In this document: one piece after another, positions 49,291-59,832 of the stretch
Numbering within the stretch: position 1 is the stretch's first letter
Layout: every line of letters begins with the position of its first letter
DNA from: Syntrophomonas palmitatica JCM 14374
Lineage (GTDB): Bacteria > Bacillota > Syntrophomonadia > Syntrophomonadales > Syntrophomonadaceae
Direction of reading: 5' to 3'
NCBI RefSeq assembly: GCF_001311885.1
Contig: NZ_BBCE01000003.1
Span: forward strand, 124,001-188,000
Length of the DNA: 64,000 bases
Notes under the pieces: model-generated
What the model saw: the letters and a program-made list of their open reading frames with translations, nothing else
The model's database searches: none
What the model was told of the DNA's origin: nothing
Translations under genes and position numbers: made by a program

Positions 49291-52200
49291 ATGAGAATAC
49301 ATCAGATACGCTTTCAAAATCTGAATTCATTGACAGGGGAATGGAGTATAGATTTGACCGATCCGGCTTATTTAACTGACGGGATATTTGCCATTATTGG
49401 ACCGACCGGGGCCGGAAAAACAACCATTCTCGATGCCGTATGCCTGGCCTTGTATGGACGTACTCCTCGTCTGGAGCGGGTGAATAACAGCAGCAATGAA
49501 ATCATGTCCCGCCATACGGGAAGTTGTTTTGCCGAAGTTAGCTTTGAGACCCGCGAAGGGGTTTACCGCTGTCATTGGAGCCAGCAGCGCGCTAAGAAAA
49601 AACCGGATGGGGAACTGCAGGCGGCCAAACATGAGATATCTGATGTGAACACCGGTAAGGTAATAGCGAGTAAGCTCCGCGATGTTGCGGCTGTGGTCGA
49701 GCAGATAACCGGCATGAATTTTACCCAGTTTACTCGCTCCATAATGCTGGCCCAGGGAGGTTTTGCTGCTTTCTTACAGGCTCCGGCGGATGAACGGGCG
49801 CCTATCCTGGAGCAGATTACCGGCACAGAGATCTACAGTGAGATTTCTATGAAAGTCCACCAGCGCCGCGGGGAGGAAAAGAACCGCCTGGAGGTTATGC
49901 AGGCCGAAATTGCCGCGATAAAAATAATGAGTGAAGAGGAAGCAAAAAGCCTGCAGCAGGATCTGCAGAAAAAAATTGAACAAGAAACAGAGCAAGAGAA
50001 TCAGTTAAAATCGCTGACCGAGGCCCTGACCTGGCTGCAGACCTTGAATAATCTGGAGAAGGAAATCGAAAACCTGCAGGAAGAATGGCAGAATTATGAA
50101 GAACGCCTGAAAAACTTTGAGAATGACCGTTTGCGACTGGTCAGATCCCGGCAGGCCATGATTTTAGACGGCTCTTATTTCAGGCTCTCAAACCTGCGGA
50201 ATCTGCAGGCACATGATTTAAGTGAAATTGAGCGTATTCGGGCAGAACTGCCCTTACAGAGGGAGATCCTGGAGAGGGCTAATCAAACCTGGCAGGATGC
50301 GCTGCGAAGCTTTAATGCATTGAAAAAACTGCGTAAAACCGAAGGGGAAAAAGCCACAAAGGTCCGGGCCCTGGACCTTTTAATAAAACAACAGAACCAG
50401 CAGACAGCTGAAATCGAAAGCACTATCGCTGCCGGGCAGATGGAGTATGAGGATTTACAGAAAAAGTTATATGCGGGAAAGCAGCATTTACAAACAATAG
50501 AACAGGCTCTGATTAAAGTTCAGCAATACCTGCGGGAAAACTGTCAGGATGAAGGGCTGGTTGTTAATTTAACCGGGATAGCTGCGACTTTTAAACTTCT
50601 CAGCGAGACTGATGATGCCCGGCAAAATAAGGAACGGGAATGGCAGCAGGCGGGAGAAGCATGGAAAACCTTGATAAAGGCTCGGGAAGAAATCGCGGCC
50701 GCACACGAAAGAAATGAACAGTTACTGCAAAACCAGCAGGAGAAGCTGCGGGATCTGAGGGAAAAACTGCAAACCCTGAGTCAAGGACATGAAATCGCCT
50801 GGTGGCGTGACAAGCTGGATGAGATAAAGGAAGAACAGCAAAATCTGCAGGAACTGGAACAGTCGCTGCGGGAAATCGCCGGAATGGAAGATGCTTTGCG
50901 GATGGGCCGGGAATCGATTCAAAGCCTTGAGGAAAAACAGCAGTTACTAACCCTGGAAATAGAACAATGGGTTGAGAAAGCTGCCGCCTGTGAACGAGAA
51001 GTGAGCCATATGGAAACTGAAGTGGCTCTATTAAGCCGCATCCGGGATCTGGAAGAAGAGAGGGCCAGGCTGCAGGACGGAAGTCCCTGCCCCCTGTGCG
51101 GCGCGACGCAGCATCCTTATGCACGAGGGAACGAACCCCGCATGGGTGAAGCCGAGTTGAAACTGGATAAAGCTCGCAAAGCCTGCAAAAACGCTGACCA
51201 GCAGCTGCAAAAACGCAAGTTGGAGAAGGTTACGCTTGATAAGGAACTGGAACACAACATTAACAATTTACGCGAAACCGAACTTCGCCTGCTTAAAGAG
51301 ACAGAACACAGCAATGGGCTTATTGCGCTATTGGGTCTGCAATTACCCGCGCATAAACCTGCGGACGCGGTTCGGATGATTATGAAGCAAGGCGCAGCCA
51401 AATTAGCTGAGCATATTAAACAGATTAAACAAATCGAAGCCCTGCAAAAAAGCGAAAAGGAACTGGCAGCCCAATACGAAGAATGTTGTTTGGCTTTTAA
51501 TGACTCCGCCACCGGTCTGCAGCAGGCGGTTTGGAAACAGGAGCAGGCTAAAAAGGAAACTGAACGTTTGCGTAACGAGTATCTGGCTTTAGAAACTGAG
51601 GGTGATAATCTGCGCCAGGCCGCCTTAAGAGAGGTAAGGGCGTACGGGATTGCTGATTTGCCCCGCGAGGGTTTAACTACGGTTCTTAAGGCCCTGAATA
51701 AACGTAAAAACGCCTGGGAGAGCAAACAGGACGAAAAGATTCGTCTGGAAAAGGAAACAGGCATTGCTCACAACGATATGACTAATCTGGCAACGCGGCT
51801 TAAAAACCAACAAGATATTGTCCGCCATGAGCAGACCAGGCTTCAGCAATCCCAAAAGCGCCAACAGCTGCTGCAAAAAGAACGGTTTGACCTGTATGGC
51901 AATCGCAACCCTGATGAAGAAGAATCCCGTTTGGAGGCAGACATTCTCCACAGCGAGGAAGCGCTGGACCAGGCCCGCCAGGAAGCCGAAATGGCCGGGC
52001 GCAATGTGGAGAGCATGGAAAAAGACGAAAAAATCCTGAACGATGCTGTTCAAAAGCGGGCGCCCGAACTGCAGCTTGCGGAGCAGGAGTTTGCCCATCA
52101 GCTGCAAGAGGTCGGTTTTGCAGGTGAAGGAGATTATATCCAGGCAAAATTACCAGCTGATGAACAACAAGCCCTGGCGGAACAGGAGGAAGGATTAAAA

Positions 52201-52962
52201 CAACAAAAGACGGAACTGCAGACCCGTCTCCGCGATAAACAGGAAGCCTGGCGTCAGGAAAAAGATAAAAAGGTTACCGGAGAATCCTGCCAAACCCTGC
52301 AAGAAAACCAACTGGTTTGCGAGCGGGAGTTAAAGGACCTGCGAGATAAAATTGCGATTTACAGACAAACTTTGAAAAACCATCAGGAAAACCGCCGGCA
52401 AATGCAGGAGCAGCTGCTGTTGGTTGAAAAACAAAAGATTGTATTACAACGCTGGCAGATGCTGCATGATTTGATCGGTTCGGCCGATGGCAAGAAGTTT
52501 CGCAACTTTGCCCAGGGACTGACCTTTGATATAATGATCGGTCACGCCAACCGTCAGCTGCAGAAAATGACGGACCGTTATCTGCTGCGGCGTAATCAGC
52601 AGCAAGCTCTGGAGCTTAATATTATCGACCATTATCAGGGGGGTGTAATCCGCTCTACGGCCAACCTGTCGGGCGGAGAGAGTTTCCTGGTCAGCCTGGC
52701 CCTGGCCCTGGGGCTTTCCGGTATGGCCAGCCACAAGGTCAGTGTGGATTCACTTTTCCTTGACGAAGGTTTTGGGCTTTTAGATGAGGAAACTCTGGAT
52801 ACGGCCTTGAATACCCTGGCGGGTCTGCATCAGGACGGCAAACTTATCGGAGTGATTTCCCATGTTCCGGCTCTCAAAGAACGGATCGGCGCTCAGATAC
52901 AGGTAATTCCCCTGTCCGGAGGGCGGAGCGCCTTGCAGGGTCCGGGGTGTGCACATTGTTAA
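49291..52962 (+). CDS. sbcC: Exonuclease SbcCD subunit C (Rad50-like ATPase)
   Basis: A 1223-residue SMC/Rad50-type protein. Walker A IIGPTGAGKTTILDAVCLALYG is near the N-terminus. Two long coiled coils flank the zinc-hook CPLCGATQHP at about residue 600. At the C-terminal end are the ABC signature NLSGGESFLVSLALALGLSG and Walker B SLFLDEGFGLLDEETLD, then the H-loop VISHVPALKER. It holds DNA ends for SbcD cleavage. The frame is intact across 3.7 kb, which shows that the frame breaks in the window are sporadic. The start has a GGGGG site 9 bases upstream. Confidence 0.96.
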   Translation: MRIHQIRFQNLNSLTGEWSIDLTDPAYLTDGIFAIIGPTGAGKTTILDAVCLALYGRTPRLERVNNSSNEIMSRHTGSCFAEVSFETREGVYRCHWSQQRAKKKPDGELQAAKHEISDVNTGKVIASKLRDVAAVVEQITGMNFTQFTRSIMLAQGGFAAFLQAPADERAPILEQITGTEIYSEISMKVHQRRGEEKNRLEVMQAEIAAIKIMSEEEAKSLQQDLQKKIEQETEQENQLKSLTEALTWLQTLNNLEKEIENLQEEWQNYEERLKNFENDRLRLVRSRQAMILDGSYFRLSNLRNLQAHDLSEIERIRAELPLQREILERANQTWQDALRSFNALKKLRKTEGEKATKVRALDLLIKQQNQQTAEIESTIAAGQMEYEDLQKKLYAGKQHLQTIEQALIKVQQYLRENCQDEGLVVNLTGIAATFKLLSETDDARQNKEREWQQAGEAWKTLIKAREEIAAAHERNEQLLQNQQEKLRDLREKLQTLSQGHEIAWWRDKLDEIKEEQQNLQELEQSLREIAGMEDALRMGRESIQSLEEKQQLLTLEIEQWVEKAAACEREVSHMETEVALLSRIRDLEEERARLQDGSPCPLCGATQHPYARGNEPRMGEAELKLDKARKACKNADQQLQKRKLEKVTLDKELEHNINNLRETELRLLKETEHSNGLIALLGLQLPAHKPADAVRMIMKQGAAKLAEHIKQIKQIEALQKSEKELAAQYEECCLAFNDSATGLQQAVWKQEQAKKETERLRNEYLALETEGDNLRQAALREVRAYGIADLPREGLTTVLKALNKRKNAWESKQDEKIRLEKETGIAHNDMTNLATRLKNQQDIVRHEQTRLQQSQKRQQLLQKERFDLYGNRNPDEEESRLEADILHSEEALDQARQEAEMAGRNVESMEKDEKILNDAVQKRAPELQLAEQEFAHQLQEVGFAGEGDYIQAKLPADEQQALAEQEEGLKQQKTELQTRLRDKQEAWRQEKDKKVTGESCQTLQENQLVCERELKDLRDKIAIYRQTLKNHQENRRQMQEQLLLVEKQKIVLQRWQMLHDLIGSADGKKFRNFAQGLTFDIMIGHANRQLQKMTDRYLLRRNQQQALELNIIDHYQGGVIRSTANLSGGESFLVSLALALGLSGMASHKVSVDSLFLDEGFGLLDEETLDTALNTLAGLHQDGKLIGVISHVPALKERIGAQIQVIPLSGGRSALQGPGCAHC

Positions 52963-53101
52963 CCGGCGTAAAAGCCAGAATGCTGCCATGAGTTATGTGA
53001 AAATAGAGGCCTAAAAGTCAAAATGTGACAAAATTTTTGCATGAAATAGGTTATTATGACCGCAGCAGATAAAAATTCGCCATTGCTGAAGGGAAAACGG
53101 G

Positions 53102-55335
53102 TTGAAAGATTGCCGGAGTCAAGATAAAAACAAGGCGCGAGAAGGGCAGCCCCTTTTTAATGAACACGAGCGTATGCGGCTTATGGCCGCAGCCATTGAA
53201 AATTCTTCGCACCCTTTTCTGGTTGGGTTCAAAGATGGCCGCATAGCCTTATTTAATCATGCTTTTTGCCTTTTAACCGGATATTCCGAAGCGGAACTAT
53301 ATTTGTTGAACTGGAAAAGCGATCTAACACCTGCAAAATGGCATGATATACAGGCTGTTACGATTGAGGAGGTATATAGAACCAGGCAGGTACTCTGTTA
53401 TGAAAAGGAGTATTTGCGTAAAGACGGGTCTCGGGTGCCGGTGGAAGTTCTAATTCACCCGTACATTGATGACGATGGAGAGATTGTCTACTATTATGGT
53501 TTTGTAACCGATCTGACCGCCAGAAATCAAGCCCTGGAACAATTAAGAAAAAGTCAGTTCCAACTACATGAAATTTCCGAAAACATGTTGGATATGTATT
53601 GCAAAGTGGATAATAGCGGGATTATTCAATATTCAAGCCCGTCCTATAGTGTTGTTCTCGGTTATAGCCCCGAAGAATTAATGGGAACGCTGGTTTTTGA
53701 CCTGGTATATTATGAAGATAGGGAGCATATAATCGATGAATTTTACACCCATCTTAATAGCAGGATCCCAGGCCGGTTTGAATATCGCTGCCTTCATGCT
53801 GACGGACATTACCTGTATATGGAGACCATCGGCAAACCGCTGTTGCATGGTGAGGGGACAGAAGGCGCTATCCTGGTCAGCCGTGATATTACCGAACGTA
53901 AAATGGCCGAAAATGCCTTGCGCCAATCGGAAGAAAAGTTTTCCAAGATATTTCTGTGCAGTCCCGATACGATTTCAATTACCACTTTGGAAGGCCGCTA
54001 TGTTGACGTTAACGATGCCTGGACCCAGCTTACCGGTTATGAACGCCATGAGGTAATTGGGCGTACTTCCTTGGAGTTAGGACTTTGGGTTGATCCTACC
54101 CAAAGGGAATACTTGATCAATAAACTAAATGAGCAGGGCAGCCTGCGCGGGGTTGAAACCAGACACCGGACCAAGTCCGGAGAGATATTAACCGCCCTGT
54201 TTTCCATGGAAAAATCGACATAGAAGAACGCCCGCATCTATTAGTAATTATTAAGAACATCACCGACCGTAAACGCCTGGAAGAAACCTTGCGTTTATCT
54301 GAGGAGCGTTTTTCCAAAGCCTTTAATGCCAGTCCCTTACTGATGTGCATCACCTCATTGGAGGACGGGCGTTTTATAGATGCAAACCGGAGCTTTTGCC
54401 TTAGTACCGGCTACAGCCGGGAAGAGCTTCTGGGACATACATCTTTGGAGATGGGACTGTGGAAGAATACGGCAGACAGGTTATTCATGAAACAGGTTAT
54501 AGAAGAACACGGGACAATTGCCAATGTTGAATCTATTTTCGTAACCAAATCCCAACAATTGCTGTTGGGACTATACTCCGCGGAAAGGATTGAAATTGGG
54601 AAAGAAACCTGTTTGCTTTTTATAGTTATGGACATAACCGAACGTAAAAAAATAGAAATGGAAATGACCCGACTGGACCGTATGAACATGGTTGGGCAGG
54701 TGGCAGCCAGTATCGGCCATGAAATCAGAAATCCTATGACAACGGTGCGAGGTTTTTTGCAGGTATTGAAAAACAAACAGGACCATGAAGAAGATATAGA
54801 GATATATAATTTGATGATTGAAGAGATGGATAGAGCTAATTTAATAATCAAGGAATTCCTATCGCTGGCTAAAGACAAGTTAATCCAGCTGGAAATAAAT
54901 AACCTGAATACTATAGTATCTAATATATTCCCCTTATTACAGGCCGATGCGATGTCCCAGGATAAGAACATTGAAGTAAGGTTAGAAAAGGTTCCCGATT
55001 TAATGCTGGATGAGAAAGAGATTCGCCAGCTTATGCAGAATCTGGTGCGTAACGGACTGGAGTCAATGGCGGCAGGCCGAACCTTAACAATAAGGACTTT
55101 CGTGCAAGACCGCGATGTGGTGCTTTCGATCCAGGATCAGGGCCATGGCATAAGCGATGAGGTATTAAGGAAGCTGGGTACCCCGTTTTTTACTACCAAA
55201 GAAGATGGAACCGGATTGGGGATGGCCGTATGTTACGGAATCGCGCAGAGACACGGAGCCAATATTGAGGTAGATACCGGTCCTTCAGGCACTAGATTCG
55301 ATATAATATTCCCTTTAACCACAATATCAGGATAA
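53102..55335 (+). CDS. Multi-PAS sensor histidine kinase (one frame break)
   Basis: Corrected length 744 residues, no transmembrane segment visible, so a cytoplasmic sensor. Four PAS/PAC units lie at roughly residues 30-145, 155-265, 275-385 and 400-510. They are followed by the dimerisation domain with the phosphoacceptor in VAASIGHEIRNPMTTVRGFLQVL and a HATPase domain (NLVRNGLESMAAG, DQGHGISDEVL, GTGLGMAVCYGIAQRHGANI). This type resembles sporulation phosphorelay kinases (KinA/KinE). No response regulator is adjacent, which also fits a phosphorelay. The frame breaks near 54204; restoring one C (TTCCCATGG) rejoins SHGKIDIEERPHLLVIIKN. TTG 53102 is a tentative start. Confidence 0.88.
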
Positions 55336-55340
55336 TATAT

Positions 55341-55385
55341 AACCTAAAAATGGCTTCTGCACACAGCAGAAGCCATTTTTAGGTT
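55341..55385. terminator. Bidirectional terminator
   Basis: AACCTAAAAATGGCTTCTGC / GCAGAAGCCATTTTTAGGTT, a perfect 20-bp stem with loop ACACA, A-rich on one side and T-rich on the other. It sits between the convergent histidine kinase and S-layer-homology genes and serves both. Confidence 0.9.
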
Positions 55386-55408
55386 ATTGATAAAAACGAT
55401 TACTAAGA

Positions 55409-56472
55409 TTAAAACCCTATTGATTGTCCCACTGCATGCTGCGGCATGGGCCCTTCGATGGTTCTTCTTTCGAGGCAATTCTGCAGCAGTCCTAAAGCAT
55501 CAGCTTTAGTAAGCGGATCACTGCCGTGAAAACTGCCGGTAAAATAATCAGGAATAAGCTGGGCCGCCGCTGCGCACGTAACGGCGCCATCGCCCCAGGA
55601 AGGGATGTTGTCACGATATCCCGCCCGGGTACCGAGGCGGCCGTAGCCTCGGCCGGCTACCACCACGGCTTCACTGCGGGTTATGTATTTGCCAAGGCCC
55701 AGGTTCCATCCTTGTATCCGCGAATAAGCCACGAATCAACCAAGGGACGAATGATTTCCTTGTCAAAGGGACTTACCGCTCCTAAATCCGAGAATCTTTC
55801 TTCCATAGACTTTGGTATTGATGCCGGAATATTTTCTGTATACCAGGGGGGTGCGATCCGCGCATACAATTTAAAGAATTCCAGACGGGTAATTTTCCCT
55901 TTAGGATCAGCCATAAATTCCGCTGCCTGCTCTATAAACGGAGCGATGCGGACACTGCTGTAGTTCTCCTGATCGAAAATAAATTCTAAAAGCATGGCAT
56001 CAGCAGATTCATCCACATTACCAACTTTCAGAATCATGGAATGGGGCGTGGCACAATCAAATACCATGCCCGGTTTGTCTTTGGTATCACGAATCTGGTT
56101 CTGGCAGCCGTTAAAAGTTTCAGGCCAGCGTACATAGCTGCGGTAGTTGATCGCATTAGGTGCGCGCATATAACAAATCCCCGGCGGTAAAGATATTTTA
56201 ATCCTGTCTCCGGGTTTCACCGGCACCTTGATGCCTTCTCGTCCAGTTACCCGCAGGGTACCCAGGACCTGGTTCTCTCCCGCTTTAACAACAGGGGATG
56301 CGGTTACTGAATAAACGGTATTTCCCTGACCTTGCGGCCTTCCCGGATGATCCGGGTCACTGATGGTTATGGTAATATCAGTATCCGCCCTGGCCGGAGT
56401 ACAGAGAAACCAACACAACCCTGCAGCCACAAACAACAAGAGCAATGTGTTTCGAAGCAGATTGTACAACAT
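55409..56472 (-). CDS. Secreted protein with S-layer-homology (SLH) domains (one frame break)
   Basis: Corrected length 354 residues. The signal peptide (LLRNTLLLLFVAAGLCWFLC, then ARA) is followed by a beta-rich domain of about 190 residues (ITISDPDHPGRP ... VKPGDRIKISLPPGICYM). Then come SLH repeats: GKITRLEFFKLYARI, ERFSDLGAVSPFDKEIIRPLVDSWLIRGYKDGT, ITRSEAVVVAGR and DNIPSWGDGAVTCAAA. SLH repeats bind pyruvylated cell-wall polymer, so the protein is surface-attached. ATG 56472 has GGGGAGGGAT upstream. The frame breaks near 55700 (one C missing in ACCCTGGGC), inside the second SLH unit. Confidence 0.85.
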
Positions 56473-56664
56473 ATCCCTCCCCGAATTTTTTCTCTATTTT
56501 AGCATAAAACGCCAGGCTGCGATATTATTCGTGAGGGCAGTGAACACCAGACAGAAATATTTAGTGAAAGTTAAATAAAGGTTATTGCAATTAGCCGTAC
56601 CCATAGCGGCAAAGTAAAGTTAAATATAACAAAACCATGGAGAATATATCCTTATATCACAATT

Positions 56665-57477
56665 CTAGGGCAGGAAAATACCTTCAGGATCAACCTGGGT
56701 ATAAAGCAGCTCGAGTTCTTCGTATGTAGGGGGCATGGTTTCGCCGCTCACCCGGGAGATATTCAGATTAAAACTGCAGTTGTCCCGTACTTGTTCAGGA
56801 GTAAATCCCGGGTGGACTGTATCCAGGTACATAACGCCTTCATCATCAAAACGGAATACACCCATGTTGCTTATTACAGCTTCTACCCCGCCGCGAAAAA
56901 ATTTACCGTACACTTCGCGTTTGTGAACCATTTCGCCTCCGGGCCATTTCTTGATGCGCCAGCCTGGAGAGGTTATATAATCAACGTTTTCTTTAAAACG
57001 CCGCTTCTCCTGTACCATGATGAAAACCGTTCTTCTGGCCAGGGCGTTTATATCCGGATTTCCGCCGCTGCCGGTAAACCTTTTTTCCGGCATAAGATAG
57101 CTGCCTACCACGGTAGTATTGACGTTGCCGTATTGATCGATTTCCGCTCCCCCCAGAAAGGCCAGATCAATGTATCCGGAATGAAGCTGACCGTACATGG
57201 TTTCAGTAAGTCCTGATATTACCGCCGCCTGACGCGCACAGCGGGCGTCTCCCACGGACGTGCCCAGATGCAGGGGCCTGCCGTCAATAGTACCGGCCTC
57301 ATATATACATACCGCATTAGGGGCGTTTTTCTTTTGCGCCAGCATAATAGCCAGCATGGGCAGGCCAGTGCCGGCTAAAACAATGTCTCCGTCGCGGACT
57401 TCTCGGGAAGCCGCTACAGCAAGTATATCCAGGGGTTTGAATTCACCGACTTTAGCGAAATCACTTTGGTTTTTCAT
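56665..57477 (-). CDS. CoA-transferase subunit beta (glutaconate CoA-transferase family)
   Basis: 270 residues. Visible family stretches are DILAVAASREVRDGDIVLAGTGLP, AGTIDGRPLHLGTSVGD, GYIDLAFLGGAEIDQYGNVNTTVVG and VISNMGVFRFDDEGVMYLDTVHPGFTPEQV. These family I-like subunits move CoA between acyl-CoA and a free acid through a Glu-thioester. ATG 57477 abuts the stop of the alpha-subunit gene upstream, with GGGGGTGCGG as its binding site, so the two are translationally coupled. In this context it may activate butyrate or another fatty acid; substrate not determined. Confidence 0.88.
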   Translation of the reverse strand: MKNQSDFAKVGEFKPLDILAVAASREVRDGDIVLAGTGLPMLAIMLAQKKNAPNAVCIYEAGTIDGRPLHLGTSVGDARCARQAAVISGLTETMYGQLHSGYIDLAFLGGAEIDQYGNVNTTVVGSYLMPEKRFTGSGGNPDINALARRTVFIMVQEKRRFKENVDYITSPGWRIKKWPGGEMVHKREVYGKFFRGGVEAVISNMGVFRFDDEGVMYLDTVHPGFTPEQVRDNCSFNLNISRVSGETMPPTYEELELLYTQVDPEGIFLP

Positions 57478-58454
57478 TTACCGCACCCCCCTTTTTATTC
57501 TGCTGGAATAGCCGAGCACACTGTTGGCCTTCAGTTTTTCCAACCGGGTTATACCCAATTTGGCCAGGTATTCCTCATGATCTGCCACTCCGTAAATCCA
57601 TTCATCAGCCCATTTATCAAATCCTGCCTGACTTTTGCTGGCGGAATAGAAATCACGGATAAAGTCCCCGTCAACATCGTAGTAGCCTTGAGAACCTGTA
57701 GGGTGCGCTCCCCAGGGCATTTCAACCATATAATCAATCATATAACCGGCGGCGATATTTTTGACCGGGTCTTCGCGCAGGTAACTGGCGGGTACAATTT
57801 CTTCGGCCAGCACAATAACTTTATCCGCCGCGCGAATAATCTCGCCATCCGTATAGGTTTGGGCATTAATGCGAATGGTGCCGTCATCGCCGGCCTTGGA
57901 AGCATATACTATGGCCCAATCGGGATTGGCGGCCGGGACCAGGATAATATCACCCATGTCGTAAAACGGGTCATTATGCATGACAAATTTATTTCTTGGA
58001 ATCTTGGGGTTTTTGCCATCCCGCAGGCCCGCTTTTTGCAGCATATCAAAATCGGGGTTGAGTATGTCAGTGCCCATGGCCGCGGCGGTGGGCATGAAGG
58101 GCAGACCGTAGCGCCCGCCAGAATACGCGCTACCAGATGTGCGTGACTGTAGTCTTCGATGATAATGCTTTTAGTGAGATGAGCCTTAGCGATCATTTCT
58201 CCCAGCTTGCCATAAAGCTCGTGTCCGGACCAGCAGGATTCCCAAATAGAGAGACAGCCCGCCCCTGCCAATATTTCGGTTTGCGTGCCCCCGTTTACCT
58301 CAAAAAGATGAAGGTTTTCTTTTTGTTGACGCACCAGTTCATACACAAAAGCCATAGGCCTGCGCCAGATAGTAAAACCGCTGAAAGTAATCATGTCCCC
58401 ATTTTGAATGAGATTTGCCGCTTGTTTAAGCGTAATCATCCGGGGTTGTCCCAT
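57478..58454 (-). CDS. CoA-transferase subunit alpha (one frame break)
   Basis: Corrected length 325 residues. The N-terminus MITLKQAANLIQNGDMITFSGFTIWRRPMAFVYELVRQ is typical of the alpha subunit. GGTQTEILAGAGCLSIWESCWSG, PFMPTAAAMGTDIL, DDGTIRINAQTYTDGEIIRAADKVIVLAEEIV and PWGAHPTGSQGYYDVDGDF follow. The frame breaks near 58126; restoring one G gives RYSGGRYGLPFMPTAAAMG. ATG 58454 is preceded by GGGGAGG. It is the first gene of a two-gene operon with the beta subunit. Confidence 0.88.
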
Positions 58455-58817
58455 GCAGTTATCCTCCCCTTAAACGTTTAGAGCCATTAATTTCTGTCTG
58501 TCGATCCCTGACAAGCCTCAAAAAGCCGATCTTAACCGCTAAACCAGGAAACGCTCTGCCTTTTATAATACATTAAGACAAGTTTTGTCAAGAAATTTAT
58601 TCAGGATGATCAGGACGGAACCTGGTTCTGACAATTCATTACAAATGCAGGTTGATCTAGAACCAGCACTTACTTCCGTTAATTACCTTTGACGCTATTT
58701 TATTGTTATAGATAGAATTGTTCATATATATAGGTCCAAAAACCTATGAATGGGAATAGGAGGGATTTTTAGCACCGTTAAAGCAGAGTCGTTTTCATAC
58801 TTTATGGGAGTAATAAT
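58455..58817. other. Divergent intergenic region with an inverted repeat and a promoter
   Basis: 363 bases between the CoA-transferase operon and the M15 peptidase gene. An 8-bp perfect inverted repeat CTGGTTCT (58622-58629) / AGAACCAG (58659-58666) could be an operator. A sigma-A-like promoter for the peptidase reads TTGACG (58689-58694), 18 bases, TAGAAT (58713-58718). Confidence 0.5.
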
Positions 58818-59666
58818 ATGCATAAGAGATTTGCGCTGAATTTGGCTATTGTCGTACTGGTGTTGTTATTCGGGGCCTGGACTGTAAACTCTGCGTTATC
58901 GCCTGGACAGGCCCGCAATATGGTACAAACCGAACCCAGACAGACAACAAAAACTGACAGTGTTGCGAAAAACATTATAACAACGGAAAAAAATGTCGAA
59001 CCAGCACCTGTTTCACGTGAAACATCAGAACAGGTTGAGGTTCAGCAAACAAATGTTGCCAACCAGCCGACTTTCAAAATTGCTGCGGTTCCTGACAATA
59101 ACGAGAAGGCGCGGGCAATTGCAAAAGAAGATACAATCGACATTACCACAGTTTCTAGAGGTATTGTACCGGATAACAACTATCCTTTATTAAGTAAACC
59201 CCAGGGTGTTCTTGGGCAGTTTTATTACCGGGATACATACGGCGGCAGAATAGAGATCGATCCCCGCTGGGTAGCTGAAAACATCGTAACCATAACCCTG
59301 CCTGGATTAAACCGGCAGGTTCAGGTACATAAAGCAGCCCAGGAGTATTTTATCAGGGCTTTTGAATACATAACCAACGGTACGGCCGTGATCAACGGAA
59401 AAGAAATCCCTCTCTTAAATCTTATTAATACCATTGATGGAACCTTTGTAACCCGTCATGTAAATTGGAATCCGTGCAAGGGCTTGAGCAATCATTCCTG
59501 GGGAATTGCCATCGATATCAACGCCAGTGACCACTTTAGACATATTGACCCCTCATCGGAACCGTATGACCCTAACCTGATACTATGGGAAAAGGCGTTT
59601 AAACCGGCCGGGTTCAGTTGGGGCAATTCATATGCGGATTCGATGCATTATGAGCTGAAGCTGTAA
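58818..59666 (+). CDS. Exported M15-family peptidase (VanY/endolysin-like)
   Basis: 282 residues. An N-terminal signal anchor (LNLAIVVLVLLFGAWTVNSAL) is followed by a low-complexity linker of about 90 residues and a zinc-peptidase domain with the metal-binding LSNHSWGIAIDINASDHF (His and Asp) and DSMHYEL (His near the C-terminus). It probably cuts peptidoglycan stem peptides outside the cell. ATG 58818 has GGGAG upstream at 7 bases. It is monocistronic. The GKEIPLLNLINTIDGTFVTRHVNWN segment is typical of Peptidase_M15_4 members in Firmicutes. Confidence 0.85.
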   Translation: MHKRFALNLAIVVLVLLFGAWTVNSALSPGQARNMVQTEPRQTTKTDSVAKNIITTEKNVEPAPVSRETSEQVEVQQTNVANQPTFKIAAVPDNNEKARAIAKEDTIDITTVSRGIVPDNNYPLLSKPQGVLGQFYYRDTYGGRIEIDPRWVAENIVTITLPGLNRQVQVHKAAQEYFIRAFEYITNGTAVINGKEIPLLNLINTIDGTFVTRHVNWNPCKGLSNHSWGIAIDINASDHFRHIDPSSEPYDPNLILWEKAFKPAGFSWGNSYADSMHYELKL

Positions 59667-59832
59667 AAACAGTCGGTACATTAATTTCGTCTCTTGATAT
59701 TGTGCATATTTTATCATGGCAGGAATATTTACAGATGTGTCGAAATATTTAGAAAAATAAACCATGGGCGCATATTATTCGATTAAAGGCCATTAATAAC
59801 AGCAATATATCTGCAAGTATGAGGTGATTATA

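Noticed and set aside
49372-52734. Many long antisense frames inside sbcC
   Set aside because: They are opposite-strand shadows of a high-quality intact gene, without start signals or domains.
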